From positions 186,001 through 250,000 of the forward strand of contig CAWDTM010000003.1 in assembly GCA_963805305.1 (NCBI GenBank): a stretch of DNA of 64,000 nt, written 5' to 3'. Below are positions 1 to 8,744 of the stretch, one piece after another. Both the position numbers and the translations under genes were made by a program. The notes under the pieces are model-generated. The model had not been told where the DNA came from. It was given only the letters and a program-made list of their open reading frames with translations, and made no database searches. Each line of letters begins with the position of its first letter. Positions within the stretch are counted from its first letter, which is position 1. This stretch comes from CAVXEH01 sp963805305. Lineage in GTDB: Bacteria > Chloroflexota > Limnocylindria > QHBO01.

Positions 1-2352
1 CTCATCGGCCTGCCGGTCGCCGCCATGGTCGGCGCCACCGCGGTGATGATCGCCGTGACCCCCACCGCGGGGGAGAGCGCCACCCATCAGATGGGCCGCG
101 CCGACGCGATCGTCTATCCCAGCTCGGAGGGTGCCAGCGCGGCGAAGCTGCACGACGTGCTGCCGCCCGGGAGCCGCGTGGAACCATTCCTGTACACCGA
201 GGACCACCTGGTCCTGACCGGGATGCAGGCCTCGGTCACCCTCCGCTCCCTGGACCTCGACGGATTGGCGCGCGGGATGGTCCGCGTGACGGCCGGGCGC
301 GCGCCGAGGAGCGGGGACGAGGTCGCGATCAGCCAGTCCGTCGCCAGGCTGGCCGGGGTCGATATCGGTGACCAGGTCACCCTCAGCGGGCTGGGCAGGC
401 CCACGGTGGTGGGCCTCGTCGAGGACCGCTTCGATCTGATATCACGCTTCCTCCTGGTTGATCCCGGGATCGCTGCCGCCGCTCCTGACGGCCAGGCTAC
501 CTGGCTCGTGGCCCTTCCGCCGGGCGCCGATATCGGCCCGGTCTTCGCGTCCACGAATGGTCAGCTGTTCTCCGTCACCACCCGGGCCGACCAGGTCTCG
601 CAGGCCGACCAGGCCAGCCCCACCATCGTCGTGCTCGGCGGGCTGGCCATGGTCGAGGTGGCGCTGGTGGCCGCGGCCGCGTTCGCGGTCAGCGTCCGGC
701 GTCGGCAGCGCGAGCTGGGACTGCTGGCCGCCACCGGCGCGGCGCCACGACACCTTGCCGGCACGGTCATCGCCGAAGCGATGTTGCTCGGGATGTTCGG
801 ATCAGCGGGCGGCGTGGTCGTTGGCCTGGTGGGCGCTGCGGCCATCTCGCCATGGCTTGACCAGCTCACCAACCGGCGGACTCCCCCCATCGGCCTCTCG
901 CCGGCCTGGATCGCGGTCTCGATGGGCATCGGCCTGCTCGCCAGCCTGCTCGCCGCACTCGTGCCGGCCTGGACGGCATCGCGCGTCCCGGTCATGACCG
1001 CCCTGTCCGGCCGGCGGCCGCCCTCGGGCCCGGCGCATCGGACCCTCGCCGTCGGCGTTGCGCTCATTGGCATCGCCATCGGCCTGACCCTGGGTGGCTC
1101 TGCCCTTCGCCTGGCGGATGCCCAGAACCCGTTGAGCATCCCGATGCTGCTGCTCGGCGCGGTGGGTGGAACGCTGGGCTTCGGCGCCTGCAGCCCGTGG
1201 CTGGTGGAACGGCTGGAGCGGCCGGCGCGCCACCTGCCCCTGGCGAGTCGAATCGCACTGCGTGACACGGCGCGGGCGCGCGCCCGGAACGGCCCGATCA
1301 TCACGGCCATCCTGGCCAGCTTCGCCGCGACGGTCGCGCTGTCCGCCTACAGCGCCAGCCTCGAAGCCCGCAACGCTGCCACCTGGCAGCCCTACATGCT
1401 GTCGGACCAGATCTACCTGCAGGGCAACGTGGGCGAGGCCGGACCCGCGGTCGCCAAGCAGCTGGGCGCCGTCGCCGCCGCTCCGTTCCCCGGCATTCCC
1501 GCGAAGGAGGGCCAGTGGCTGATCGTCACCACCGGCAGCGGCGCAGCCCGCCAGGATTTCGGCAACATCACCGTCGGCGACGCCGAGCTGCTCAAGGTGC
1601 TCCATGCCGAGGACGACACGACGGCCCTGCAAGCCGGGTCGGTGGTGCTGTTCACCGCGGAGCCCCTCGATGCCCGGACCGCCAAGCTCGCCCTCACCGA
1701 CCCGCAGGGGACGATCACCGACAGCGTCGCCCTTCCCGTCACGAACGTCGTCACCACCCTTGCCGAGGGGATGGGCAACCTCCCACAGGCCGTAATCTCG
1801 ACGGAAACGGCTCGCCAGTTCGGCCTGGAGGTCCCCGGGAGCGAGTCGAGCACGCGCTACCTCATCCGGCTGGGCCACGACGTCACCGAGGCCGACCTGG
1901 CCAAGGCTGGCGAGATCGCTGGCTCCTACCCCGATACCTTCGCCGACGCCGCGCTTCCTCCGAAGCTGGCCGGCGAGGGGTTCCGATGGGTGATGATCGC
2001 CGCCAGCCTGCTGTTGGCCCTGAGCGTGACGGGGGTGGCGGTTGCGCTCGGCGAGGCAGAGTCCCGACCCGAGCAACGCACCCTGCTGGCGCTTGGCGCA
2101 CAGCCGGGCCTGCGCCGCTGGGTGGCGGCCGCGCGGGCTGGCTCCATCGCCCTCCTTGCCGGCATCCTCGCCGTTCCGGCCGGCCTGCTCCCGGTGTGGG
2201 GATTGTTCGCCAGCCGCAACTCCCCGCTCGTCCTGCCCGTGCCCGAGGTGCTGGCCGCCATGATCGCGTTGCCGGTGCTCGCGATCCTGGGCACGCTGCT
2301 GCTGAGCCGGCCCATCCCCAGCTGGTCCGCGTTCCGCGACCTCGAGCGGTAG
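1..2352 (+). CDS. FtsX/MacB-type ABC transporter permease, 5' end outside window
   Basis: Large permease of the FtsX-like type, expected to work with a separate ABC ATPase in lipoprotein or lipid release, or in peptide or drug efflux. The frame is open from base 1 and reads through a hydrophobic segment before the first ATG at 25, so the true start lies upstream. A first FtsX domain is seen near residues 195-320 (hydrophobic segment, then RRRQRELGLLAATGA), followed by more membrane spans. An extracytoplasmic domain sits at about 450-640, and a second FtsX-like domain lies at the C-terminus with the variant EQRTLLALGAQPG. The duplicated FtsX layout is typical of about 800-850-residue actinobacterial or Chloroflexota permeases. 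The partner ATPase is probably just upstream. The gene ends with TAG. Confidence 0.85.
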   Translation, partial: LIGLPVAAMVGATAVMIAVTPTAGESATHQMGRADAIVYPSSEGASAAKLHDVLPPGSRVEPFLYTEDHLVLTGMQASVTLRSLDLDGLARGMVRVTAGRAPRSGDEVAISQSVARLAGVDIGDQVTLSGLGRPTVVGLVEDRFDLISRFLLVDPGIAAAAPDGQATWLVALPPGADIGPVFASTNGQLFSVTTRADQVSQADQASPTIVVLGGLAMVEVALVAAAAFAVSVRRRQRELGLLAATGAAPRHLAGTVIAEAMLLGMFGSAGGVVVGLVGAAAISPWLDQLTNRRTPPIGLSPAWIAVSMGIGLLASLLAALVPAWTASRVPVMTALSGRRPPSGPAHRTLAVGVALIGIAIGLTLGGSALRLADAQNPLSIPMLLLGAVGGTLGFGACSPWLVERLERPARHLPLASRIALRDTARARARNGPIITAILASFAATVALSAYSASLEARNAATWQPYMLSDQIYLQGNVGEAGPAVAKQLGAVAAAPFPGIPAKEGQWLIVTTGSGAARQDFGNITVGDAELLKVLHAEDDTTALQAGSVVLFTAEPLDARTAKLALTDPQGTITDSVALPVTNVVTTLAEGMGNLPQAVISTETARQFGLEVPGSESSTRYLIRLGHDVTEADLAKAGEIAGSYPDTFADAALPPKLAGEGFRWVMIAASLLLALSVTGVAVALGEAESRPEQRTLLALGAQPGLRRWVAAARAGSIALLAGILAVPAGLLPVWGLFASRNSPLVLPVPEVLAAMIALPVLAILGTLLLSRPIPSWSAFRDLER

Positions 2353-2467
2353 CGGCTCGGCGCAGGGGTCGCAGGCGCCTTGCACCGTGCATCACGCACG
2401 GGGGGACGTGGTCGGCCGGGGGCGCCGGATAGAGAATGGCGTGCACGAATCCGATGCGAGGAGCTCC

Positions 2468-2788
2468 ATGCCCGGGCCTCCGCCCCAGAGCGTCCAGTTC
2501 GAGTTTGCCGGTGAGCTGTGGTACTGGCGCGGCCCTTCGCCCTACCACTTCGTCAGCGTCCCCGACGAGGAGTCCGCGCTGATCCGCGCGCTGGCGCCCC
2601 TGGTCAGCTACGGCTGGGGCGTGATCCCGGTCCAGGGCCGGGTTGGCGACACCGAGTTCGAGACCTCGCTGTTCCCCAGGCAGGGTCGCTACGCACTCCC
2701 CGTCAAGGATGCCGTGCGCCGCGCGGAGGACCTCGCGGTCGGCGACGTGGTCATGGTCGAGATGACCATCCGCACCGACCGCGCCTGA
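2468..2788 (+). CDS. DUF1905 domain protein
   Basis: Small (106 residues) soluble protein that matches the DUF1905 pattern: FEFAGELWYWRGPSPYHFVS at the start, a central GWGVIPVQGRVGDTEFETSL and a C-terminal LPVKDAVRRAEDLAVGDVV. The biochemical function of the family is unknown. The start at 2468 is chosen because a GAGGAG sequence lies just upstream and the family begins here. The frame is open back to 2387, but that extension is arginine-rich and unlike the family. It stands alone between a permease and a convergent DUF402 gene. Confidence 0.8.
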   Translation: MPGPPPQSVQFEFAGELWYWRGPSPYHFVSVPDEESALIRALAPLVSYGWGVIPVQGRVGDTEFETSLFPRQGRYALPVKDAVRRAEDLAVGDVVMVEMTIRTDRA

Positions 2789-2847
2789 GTCCAAACGCCC
2801 GGCGCATTGGTGGAGATCGTGGCCCTGCTGACCGTCTTCCGCGTCCT

Positions 2848-3501
2848 CTAGCCCGACCCCAGCACGGGCTCGAGCCCCATCGTATCCCAGGCCGCGGGCA
2901 GCACCGGCAGGTTCCATTCAGGGTCCGGCGTCCAGGTCTCCCATCCGGCATCGAAGGGCGCCTCGTTACGCTCGAGGCGGCCGATCACCCGTTCACCCTC
3001 GCGGCGCAGCTCGGCGGCCCACTGCCGCGTGACCCATCCGAGGCGAACCGCCTCACGGACCTCGTCTTCGTCCTTCCAGTGCCACGAGCGGTCTGGTTCG
3101 ATGACGATGTCGAGCATGTTGTCCAGCGTGTCGAAGCCGATGGGGCTGCGTCGGAACGGCTCCTGCAGGTTCACGTACCAGCCTCCGAACCGCCAGTCCG
3201 GAGCCAGCCACCATAGGTGGATCGCGTGTGCGGCTCCCGGCTGGAGGAGATGGAGCAGGCGGCCCCCCGTCAGCTCCGATTCGCGCAGCGTCCACGGCCC
3301 GTGGCGCAGGCGCATCCACCTGCCGCTCACCGGGTCTGCGGGCCGTTGCCAGCGCATACCCTGAGGCAGATAGAGCGCCACGCCCTTCTCGTCATCGGCA
3401 ACCATGTTCACCGGACGGGCGGTCCAGACCTGGCCCAGCGACACCTCTCGGAGAACCGCGGTCTCTCCGCGCTGCCAGTGACGTGGGTGGGCCGCAACCA
3501 T
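2848..3501 (-). CDS. DUF402 domain protein
   Basis: A 217-residue protein with a clear DUF402 core near residues 95-170: GGWYVNLQEP, then FDTLDNMLDIVIEPD and WKDEDEVREAVRLGW. The family includes nucleoside di/triphosphatases (NtdP) and FomD-like phosphatases, whose conserved Asp/Glu residues bind metal. The acidic cluster here would fit that role, but the substrate cannot be named. The N-terminal half is rich in Trp and Arg and resembles other family members. It follows the beta-lactamase-like gene on the same strand with a 21-bp gap, so the two may be co-transcribed. Confidence 0.8.
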   Translation of the reverse strand: MVAAHPRHWQRGETAVLREVSLGQVWTARPVNMVADDEKGVALYLPQGMRWQRPADPVSGRWMRLRHGPWTLRESELTGGRLLHLLQPGAAHAIHLWWLAPDWRFGGWYVNLQEPFRRSPIGFDTLDNMLDIVIEPDRSWHWKDEDEVREAVRLGWVTRQWAAELRREGERVIGRLERNEAPFDAGWETWTPDPEWNLPVLPAAWDTMGLEPVLGSG

Positions 3502-3522
3502 CAGGACCCGCTGCCGGGGCCG

Positions 3523-4863
3523 CTAGCCGGGCCGCCAGCCATCCGGATCGACGCCTCCGGGAATGGGCGCCTCGGGATCGTACGGCTCGCGGGTGAACAC
3601 GAAGGAGCCCATGTCGAGGTGCGTCACCCGGCCGGCCGCGTCGCGGACCGGCCGCAGAGTCTCGCCGGCAAAGTAGCCGTCCAGCCCAACCCACGTCCCG
3701 TCGCCAGCGGGCCGGAAGCGTGCGTCCCGGCTGCCCTTCCCGGCCAGCGAGGCAAGGGCGAAGAAACCATTGGCCTCCAGCTTGAGCGCGTAGCCGGTGG
3801 GTCCCCAGAACCAGGGGCCCACGAGCTCGAGCAACGAGGCATCAAGCTCGCGCATCGGCCGCCAGGGCTCCGGGATGCGCGGCTCCCGATCGGCCACGAT
3901 GCCCACCAGGTCGGCCGTGAGCGCGCCGATGGCGAGCCCACTGGTGGTGTTGGCCAGGGCCACCGCTCCCACGTCATCCTCGACGCTCACCCACAGGGTG
4001 CAGACGAATCCGGGCATGGAGCCGGTGTGCCCCGCCAGCACCCGCTGCGGCGTGCGGAGCAGCTGCATGCCCAGCCCGTACCCGGATTCCCAGCCTGCGC
4101 CCTCGGGCGCGGAGCGGGGCTCGCGCATCTCGGCCACGGTGTCGGCGAAAAGGACGCCATCGGCGCCGTTGGCAAGCAGGCCGGCGAACCTTGACAGGTC
4201 CTCGACCGTGGACCACAGCTGGCCGGCGGGTGCCATGAGGCCAACGTCCTGGACAGCCTCCGGCAGCACCACGTCCGCCCAGGGGTGGACAGCCGTCCCG
4301 CCAGCGTAGGGCTCCCGGGGCAGGTACGACGTCCGGGTCATGCCCAGCGGGTCAAGGACCTCGCGCTGCAGCACCTCCGGCCAGGGCTGGCCGCGAAGCT
4401 GCTCGACCAGGCCGCCCAGCAGCCCGAAGCCGGGGTTCGAGTAGTGGAAGCGCCATCCCGGCGGGTGCTTGAGCGCCGGGTCCACGATGTCCGCGAGCTC
4501 CGGACGCAAGTCACCGGGCGTCCGCTCCCACCACGGACCGGGCGTCTCGCTGGCGAGCCCGGTGGTGTGGCTGAGAAGCTGCTTGATCGTCACGCCCCGG
4601 ATTGGCGCATCGGGGAGGTGCGCTTCGAGCGAATCCTCCAGCGACAGCCGGCCCTCGTCGCGGAGCCGCATGACCAGGATGGCGACAAAGGTCTTGCTCA
4701 ACGAGCCGATGCGGAACTGGGTGTCGGTGGTGGTCTCGATACCCTGCGACCAGACACGCTTGCCGTCACGGACGACGGCCGCGGCGACCGATGGCGCGCG
4801 ACCGTCACGCTGCGCGGTGGCCAGGCGGTGCAGGAGGGCGCGCCCGGTTTCGGGGAGGAGCAT
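3523..4863 (-). CDS. Serine hydrolase of the beta-lactamase/penicillin-binding family
   Basis: A 446-residue class C beta-lactamase-like serine hydrolase. The catalytic SxxK motif is S54-L-S-K57, the YxN motif is Y141-S-N143, and an HTG triad replacing KTG is at about 279-281. This set is typical of beta-lactamase-related esterases and D-amino-acid peptidases (Pfam beta-lactamase). I see no signal peptide, so it is probably cytoplasmic. The last 100 residues form a beta-rich C-terminal domain like those of LACTB/Pab87-type enzymes. Substrate unknown; a true antibiotic-resistance role is not supported. The start at 4863 gives the usual N-terminus. Confidence 0.85.
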   Translation of the reverse strand: MLLPETGRALLHRLATAQRDGRAPSVAAAVVRDGKRVWSQGIETTTDTQFRIGSLSKTFVAILVMRLRDEGRLSLEDSLEAHLPDAPIRGVTIKQLLSHTTGLASETPGPWWERTPGDLRPELADIVDPALKHPPGWRFHYSNPGFGLLGGLVEQLRGQPWPEVLQREVLDPLGMTRTSYLPREPYAGGTAVHPWADVVLPEAVQDVGLMAPAGQLWSTVEDLSRFAGLLANGADGVLFADTVAEMREPRSAPEGAGWESGYGLGMQLLRTPQRVLAGHTGSMPGFVCTLWVSVEDDVGAVALANTTSGLAIGALTADLVGIVADREPRIPEPWRPMRELDASLLELVGPWFWGPTGYALKLEANGFFALASLAGKGSRDARFRPAGDGTWVGLDGYFAGETLRPVRDAAGRVTHLDMGSFVFTREPYDPEAPIPGGVDPDGWRPG

Positions 4864-4957
4864 GCGCCGATTCTAGAGGTGGGTCATCGGGTGCGTTCTT
4901 GACTCACACAGCCCGACCCTCCGACGGCCCGGCCGCGACCGGTGTGATGCTGCTCTG

Positions 4958-5062
4958 AGCAGCGTTGTGACCATCGAAACGCGAATGGCGGACCCTCGAT
5001 GGTCATGCTGCTGCCGGAAGTGGCAGAGCGACCATCCGCGGGGCGCCTGATGGTCGTAACGC
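4958..5062. repeat. Two GACCATC dyads in a divergent intergenic region
   Basis: The 356-bp gap between the divergent hydrolase and ABC genes contains two inverted repeats with the same core. One is GACCATCGA (4969-4977) with TCGATGGTC (4996-5004). The other is CGACCATC (5029-5036) with GATGGTCG (5049-5056). The flanks are also related (AGCGTTGTGACCATC and the reverse complement of GATGGTCGTAACGCT). They could be a multi-site operator shared by both genes or a REP-like element. I see no gene in this gap. Confidence 0.6.
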
Positions 5063-5219
5063 TGCGTGGAGCACCACGCAAGCGCCAAGCTCGAGTTCGC
5101 ACGGCGAGCTCCGACCCTGCCGAGACTCGCCGACCTGGCGGCGTACGTGGTCGATGATGCGGATGCGTGCCCCGTGGGGCCGGCGGTTGCGTCATGATCG
5201 TCGCAGGGAGGGACGCCAG

Positions 5220-6053
5220 ATGGACGATGCGGTGCTCGAGGCGCGGGACCTGACGAAGCGCTACCGGCGCAGCGTGACCGCGCTGGCGGGCATTGATCTG
5301 GCCCTGCCGGGCGGCGGGATCACCGCCCTCGTCGGACCCAACGCCGCGGGCAAGTCCACCCTCATCAAGACCTGGGTCGGGTTCGAGAAGCCGACCAGCG
5401 GGAGCGCCCGGGTGATGGGGATCGATCCGTGGCGCGATCGAACGGCGGCCCTGGCCCGCGTTGGCTACATCCCGCAGTCGCCTTCCCTGTACGACGGACT
5501 ATCGGTTGACGATCACCTCGACCTGGCCGTGCAGCTGCGGCCGGGCTTCGACCGGGCCTACGCGGAGCAGCGCCTGACGGACCTCGAGATCCCGGTGGGC
5601 CGCGGTGCCCGATCGCTCTCCGGCGGTCAGCAGGCCCAGGTGGCGCTGGCACTGGCCCTGGGCACACGCGCCCCGGTGCTCCTCCTGGACGAACCCCTGG
5701 CCTCTCTCGATCCTCTGGCGCGCCGAGAGTTCCTGCATGTCCTGACCGATGCCGTCCGCGCCGACGGCGCCACCGCGCTGCTCTCCAGCCACATCGTCAC
5801 CGACGTGGAGCAGGCCTGTGACCGGCTCATCGTCCTGGGCGTGGGGCGGGTGCTGCTCAATGAGACGGTTGCGACCGCCCTGGCCCGCCATGGGGTCACC
5901 ACCACGGAACGGAGCGACGCCATCGGCTCGTTCGCCGCCGGGGATGGATCGCGCATCTACGTCGTGCGCGGCGAGGGCGACAGGCCTGCCACCCTGGAGG
6001 AGGTCGTGCTGGGCTACCTGGCCTCCGGCCGGCCGGCCGCGGCCGTGGCGTGA
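5220..6053 (+). CDS. ABC transporter ATP-binding protein
   Basis: A 277-residue ABC-2-type ATPase. Walker A is GPNAAGKST (39-47), the Q-loop region is GYIPQSPSLYDGL (about 82-94), the signature is LSGGQ (133-137), Walker B is VLLLDEP (about 153-159) and the H-loop is His191. It powers export by the two following membrane proteins. The start at 5220 is set by an AGGGAGGG ribosome-binding site 7-8 nt upstream; the longer frame from 5154 lacks one. Its end overlaps the next gene by 4 bp (GTGA), so translation is coupled. Substrate unknown. Confidence 0.92.
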   Translation: MDDAVLEARDLTKRYRRSVTALAGIDLALPGGGITALVGPNAAGKSTLIKTWVGFEKPTSGSARVMGIDPWRDRTAALARVGYIPQSPSLYDGLSVDDHLDLAVQLRPGFDRAYAEQRLTDLEIPVGRGARSLSGGQQAQVALALALGTRAPVLLLDEPLASLDPLARREFLHVLTDAVRADGATALLSSHIVTDVEQACDRLIVLGVGRVLLNETVATALARHGVTTTERSDAIGSFAAGDGSRIYVVRGEGDRPATLEEVVLGYLASGRPAAAVA

Positions 6054-6985
6054 TCACCCGGCTTCGCCTGGCGTGGCGGCTCCAACGGTATGACATCGCC
6101 TTCGTGGCGATCCTCTGCGGGTGTCTGGCTGCCGCCGCGTTCTGGCTGGCGGCGGACATGCGCTCGCAGCTGACCGGCTGCGGAACGTCGGCCGCCGTCC
6201 GTGCCTGCGAAATCATCTACGCGTTCCAGAACACGCACGGCCAGGCGGTCCAGACGATCCAGATGGCCATTGGCTTCGTTCCCTACCTGGCCGGCCTTGT
6301 CCTGGGCATCCCGCTGGTCGCGCGGGAGGTCGAGCACCGGACGGCGCCCATGGCCTGGTCGCTTTCCGGATCGCGCCTGCGATGGCTGGCCTGGCGGGTG
6401 GCGCCCCTGCTGGTTCTGACGGTGGTGCCCATCTCGATCCTCGCCGTGGCGGCCGACCAGATGGACCACGCCTACCTGCCGCACAGCGACATCGGTTTCG
6501 TGCAGTACGACGCGCGGGGGGTGCCGCTCGTGATGCGCTTCGTGCTGGTGCTGGCCGCGGGGGTGGTCATCGGCGCAATCCTCGGCCGCGTCCTGCCTGG
6601 GCTGCTGGTGGGCATCGGCGTCTGCGTCGCCATCTCGATGGCCCTGAGCTGGGCGTTGCCGCACTGGGTGCCGTCGACGGAGCTGGCCGCGGCCGACTCG
6701 GTGCAATCCGGGCAGCCCGGGTCCCTCAACACGGACCTGCGGTTCCGAATGCCGGACGGCACGTGGATCGACAACCAGGCCGCGGAAGAGCTGATCTACG
6801 CCGCAAACGCGACGGGCGAGAGCGCTCTACCGGACCCGTCCACGGTGCCCCACGAGGTCTTCTTTGGCATCGCCGCCAACCGGTATCCCGACGTGCTCAC
6901 ACGGGAGACCGCGGTCATTGGTCTGGCCATCGTGGGCATGGGAGCGGCGGGCGCCTTCGTCATCGGGCGCCGGCGACCCGAGTGA
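6050..6985 (+). CDS. ABC-2 type permease subunit (first of two)
   Basis: A 311-residue membrane protein with about six transmembrane spans, starting at a GTG that overlaps the ATPase stop. It has the ABC-2 permease pattern of a first span, a large loop with two cysteines and then a cytoplasmic turn with REVEHRTAPMAWSLSGSR. The next gene carries a matching segment (REIEKRTAGIAWSLSLSR), so the two are paralogues and probably form a heterodimeric channel with the preceding ATPase. An extracytoplasmic loop lies between the last two spans. Substrate unknown. Confidence 0.85.
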   Translation: MITRLRLAWRLQRYDIAFVAILCGCLAAAAFWLAADMRSQLTGCGTSAAVRACEIIYAFQNTHGQAVQTIQMAIGFVPYLAGLVLGIPLVAREVEHRTAPMAWSLSGSRLRWLAWRVAPLLVLTVVPISILAVAADQMDHAYLPHSDIGFVQYDARGVPLVMRFVLVLAAGVVIGAILGRVLPGLLVGIGVCVAISMALSWALPHWVPSTELAAADSVQSGQPGSLNTDLRFRMPDGTWIDNQAAEELIYAANATGESALPDPSTVPHEVFFGIAANRYPDVLTRETAVIGLAIVGMGAAGAFVIGRRRPE

Positions 6986-7935
6986 TGCGCACGTTCCTGC
7001 GCCTGACGTGGCGCCTTGGACGCTGGGAGATTGCCGTGCTCGTCGGTGGGTCGCTGCTCCTCGCCGGGGTCGTGGCCCTCGTCGCCTGGCAGCTGTCCGT
7101 CAGCGCCGCAGCGCTGGCGGCCTGCTACGCCAACACCTCGGGCACGCCGCTGCCGGTGTCGTGCAGCGCGGCGATCGAGCGAGCCAACACCCTGGGCACG
7201 GTGGCGCCGGTCCTGGAGGGCGCGACGACGGTGGTCCCGTTCATCGTGGGCATCCTGCTCGGCGCCCCGCTCGTCTCGCGCGAGATCGAGAAACGGACGG
7301 CGGGGATCGCGTGGTCGCTGTCACTCTCCCGGACCCGCTGGCTCGTCCTGCGCGCCGGGCCCCTCCTCATCGCGATTGCCCTCGCCCTTCTGCTCCTCGG
7401 CCAGGCGAGCGAGGCGCTGATCCGGGCAACCCCGCCCGGCGAGCTCGGGTATCGGGTCTTCGCAATGCACGGCCCGCTGATCGCCATGCGCGGGATCGCG
7501 ACGTTCTGCATCGGGGTGCTGGTGGGCCTGCTGATGGGCCGCATGCTGCCGGCGATCCTGCTGACCGGCGCGCTGGTCGTCGCGGTGCTGGTGGGGCTCG
7601 AGCTGGCGCGGGACCAGGTCATGCGGGCGGAGGCCACCTGGATCCGCAGCGACGCCGCCGACTTCTCGGGAGTGCTGATCTACGGGACTGGCTACGTGGA
7701 CGACACCACCGGCGCCGTCATCGACTTCGAGGAGGCCTACCGGCGCTACCCCGACGCGTTCGGGCCGGAAGGCCCCGGGATACCGCCCGGGATGAGCCAG
7801 CTGTACCTGGCGACGCCGCCCGACCTCTACCCGTTCTTCGTGGCCGGCGAGGGCGCCGCGCTGCTGGTGATCAGCGTGCTGGCCAGCGGCGCCGCACTGT
7901 GGGCCCTGCGATCCCGCCGTCCGGACCTGGGCTGA
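6985..7935 (+). CDS. ABC-2 type permease subunit (second of two)
   Basis: A 316-residue paralogue of the preceding permease. The ATG at 6985 overlaps the upstream TGA, and both proteins begin with RLxWRL-type basic and hydrophobic residues. The membrane layout is the same: an N-terminal span, a Cys-containing loop (CYANTSGTPLPVSC), a coupling segment REIEKRTAGIAWSLSLSR, then four more spans with a large loop before the last. The strict overlaps show one three-gene operon. The in-frame extension upstream of 6985 runs through the previous gene and is not real. Confidence 0.85.
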   Translation: MRTFLRLTWRLGRWEIAVLVGGSLLLAGVVALVAWQLSVSAAALAACYANTSGTPLPVSCSAAIERANTLGTVAPVLEGATTVVPFIVGILLGAPLVSREIEKRTAGIAWSLSLSRTRWLVLRAGPLLIAIALALLLLGQASEALIRATPPGELGYRVFAMHGPLIAMRGIATFCIGVLVGLLMGRMLPAILLTGALVVAVLVGLELARDQVMRAEATWIRSDAADFSGVLIYGTGYVDDTTGAVIDFEEAYRRYPDAFGPEGPGIPPGMSQLYLATPPDLYPFFVAGEGAALLVISVLASGAALWALRSRRPDLG

Positions 7936-7942
7936 CGGCCCG

Positions 7943-8365
7943 TCAGCGCGGGTCGTCGCCCGCCGGCCTCCCGTTGCGCCAGACCAGCAGGGCCACCAGC
8001 AGCGCGGCAACGAGCGCGGTCACCAGGCCGGCAACCAGACCGGGCTGCAGCGACGGGTTGTAGGTCCCCGTCCCGGTGTAGGTGATCCCGATGAGGCTTG
8101 AGCAGACGGTCGTGAAGGCGCCGCCGACCTCGCCGCGAGCCTCGCAGGACAGCGGCGCCACCGCGAGGTAGCCCAGGATGAACGCGAGCACCCCGGCCAT
8201 GGGCGGCCAGTAGATAAGCGGCCGATGCCGGAAGGGGCCCAGCACGAGCATCGCCACCGCGACGAGCAGGACGAACAGCCCGATGCTGAAGCCCGTGAGG
8301 AACCCCAGCACCAGCAGGACGACGACCGCCAGCCAGTAGGTCACAGCCCACAACCTGCTACTCAC
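7943..8365 (-). CDS. Small membrane protein, unknown function
   Basis: A 140-residue protein with about four predicted membrane spans, two near the N-terminus, one around FILGYLAVAPLSC and one near the C-terminus before a WRNGRPAGDDPR tail. The GTG at 8365 is preferred because the upstream in-frame extension is not hydrophobic and looks like intergenic DNA. I do not recognise the family. It converges on the ABC operon with only 7 bp between stops. The region upstream of its start holds copy A of a repeated intergenic element. Confidence 0.6.
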   Translation of the reverse strand: MSSRLWAVTYWLAVVVLLVLGFLTGFSIGLFVLLVAVAMLVLGPFRHRPLIYWPPMAGVLAFILGYLAVAPLSCEARGEVGGAFTTVCSSLIGITYTGTGTYNPSLQPGLVAGLVTALVAALLVALLVWRNGRPAGDDPR

Positions 8366-8466
8366 AGTGAGCACATTACCGGCGGCAGCCGCCGGGGTCA
8401 ACCCCTGGCGGACCTGCTGCAGGCCATCCGGCAGTCGTCGCCCTGGCGAGCCGATGGGACGCGAAT

Positions 8467-8669
8467 GCAACCGAATCTCGGCGGACAGGTCCGCGACGCC
8501 CGTTTGCCGACGCAGAGTCGCATGTACGCAACCAATCGAGGCGTGGGCGGGGTTCGGTTGGGGTTCGCCGGCGGCTCAGGCGTCAATTGGGTACCGTGGC
8601 GTGACACGGCGTCGTTGCCAGCGGCATCTCGGGCCCGCCCCCGACATTCGGTACCACGGGTCGATCAGC
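8467..8669. repeat. Intergenic four-site element, copy A
   Basis: One of four related elements. Sites are GCAACCGAATCTCGG (from 8467), GCAACCAATCGA (from 8528), AATTGGGTACCGTGGCGTG (from 8585) and TTCGGTACCACGGGTCGAT (from 8647). The first two read AACC and the last two GGT, so the element is an inverted arrangement. The ACC/GGT spacings are 61, 59 and 60 bp. It lies between the start of a minus-strand membrane gene and the end of the helicase gene. No gene is seen in 8366-8744. Confidence 0.7.
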
Positions 8670-8744
8670 GGGGAATGCCGAGCGCATCGGCCTCGAGGCA
8701 ATGGCGGCTTCCGCCGCGCTGATGGGCGCCGGTGGAGCGCCGGA

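Noticed and set aside
3523..4863. Antibiotic-resistance beta-lactamase
   Set aside because: SxxK and YxN are present, but HTG replaces KTG and there is no signal peptide. This fits an esterase or peptidase of the family better.
8467..8669. CRISPR array from the 60-bp periodicity of the four-site element
   Set aside because: Only four short degenerate motifs, in two orientations, with no constant repeat and no cas genes.
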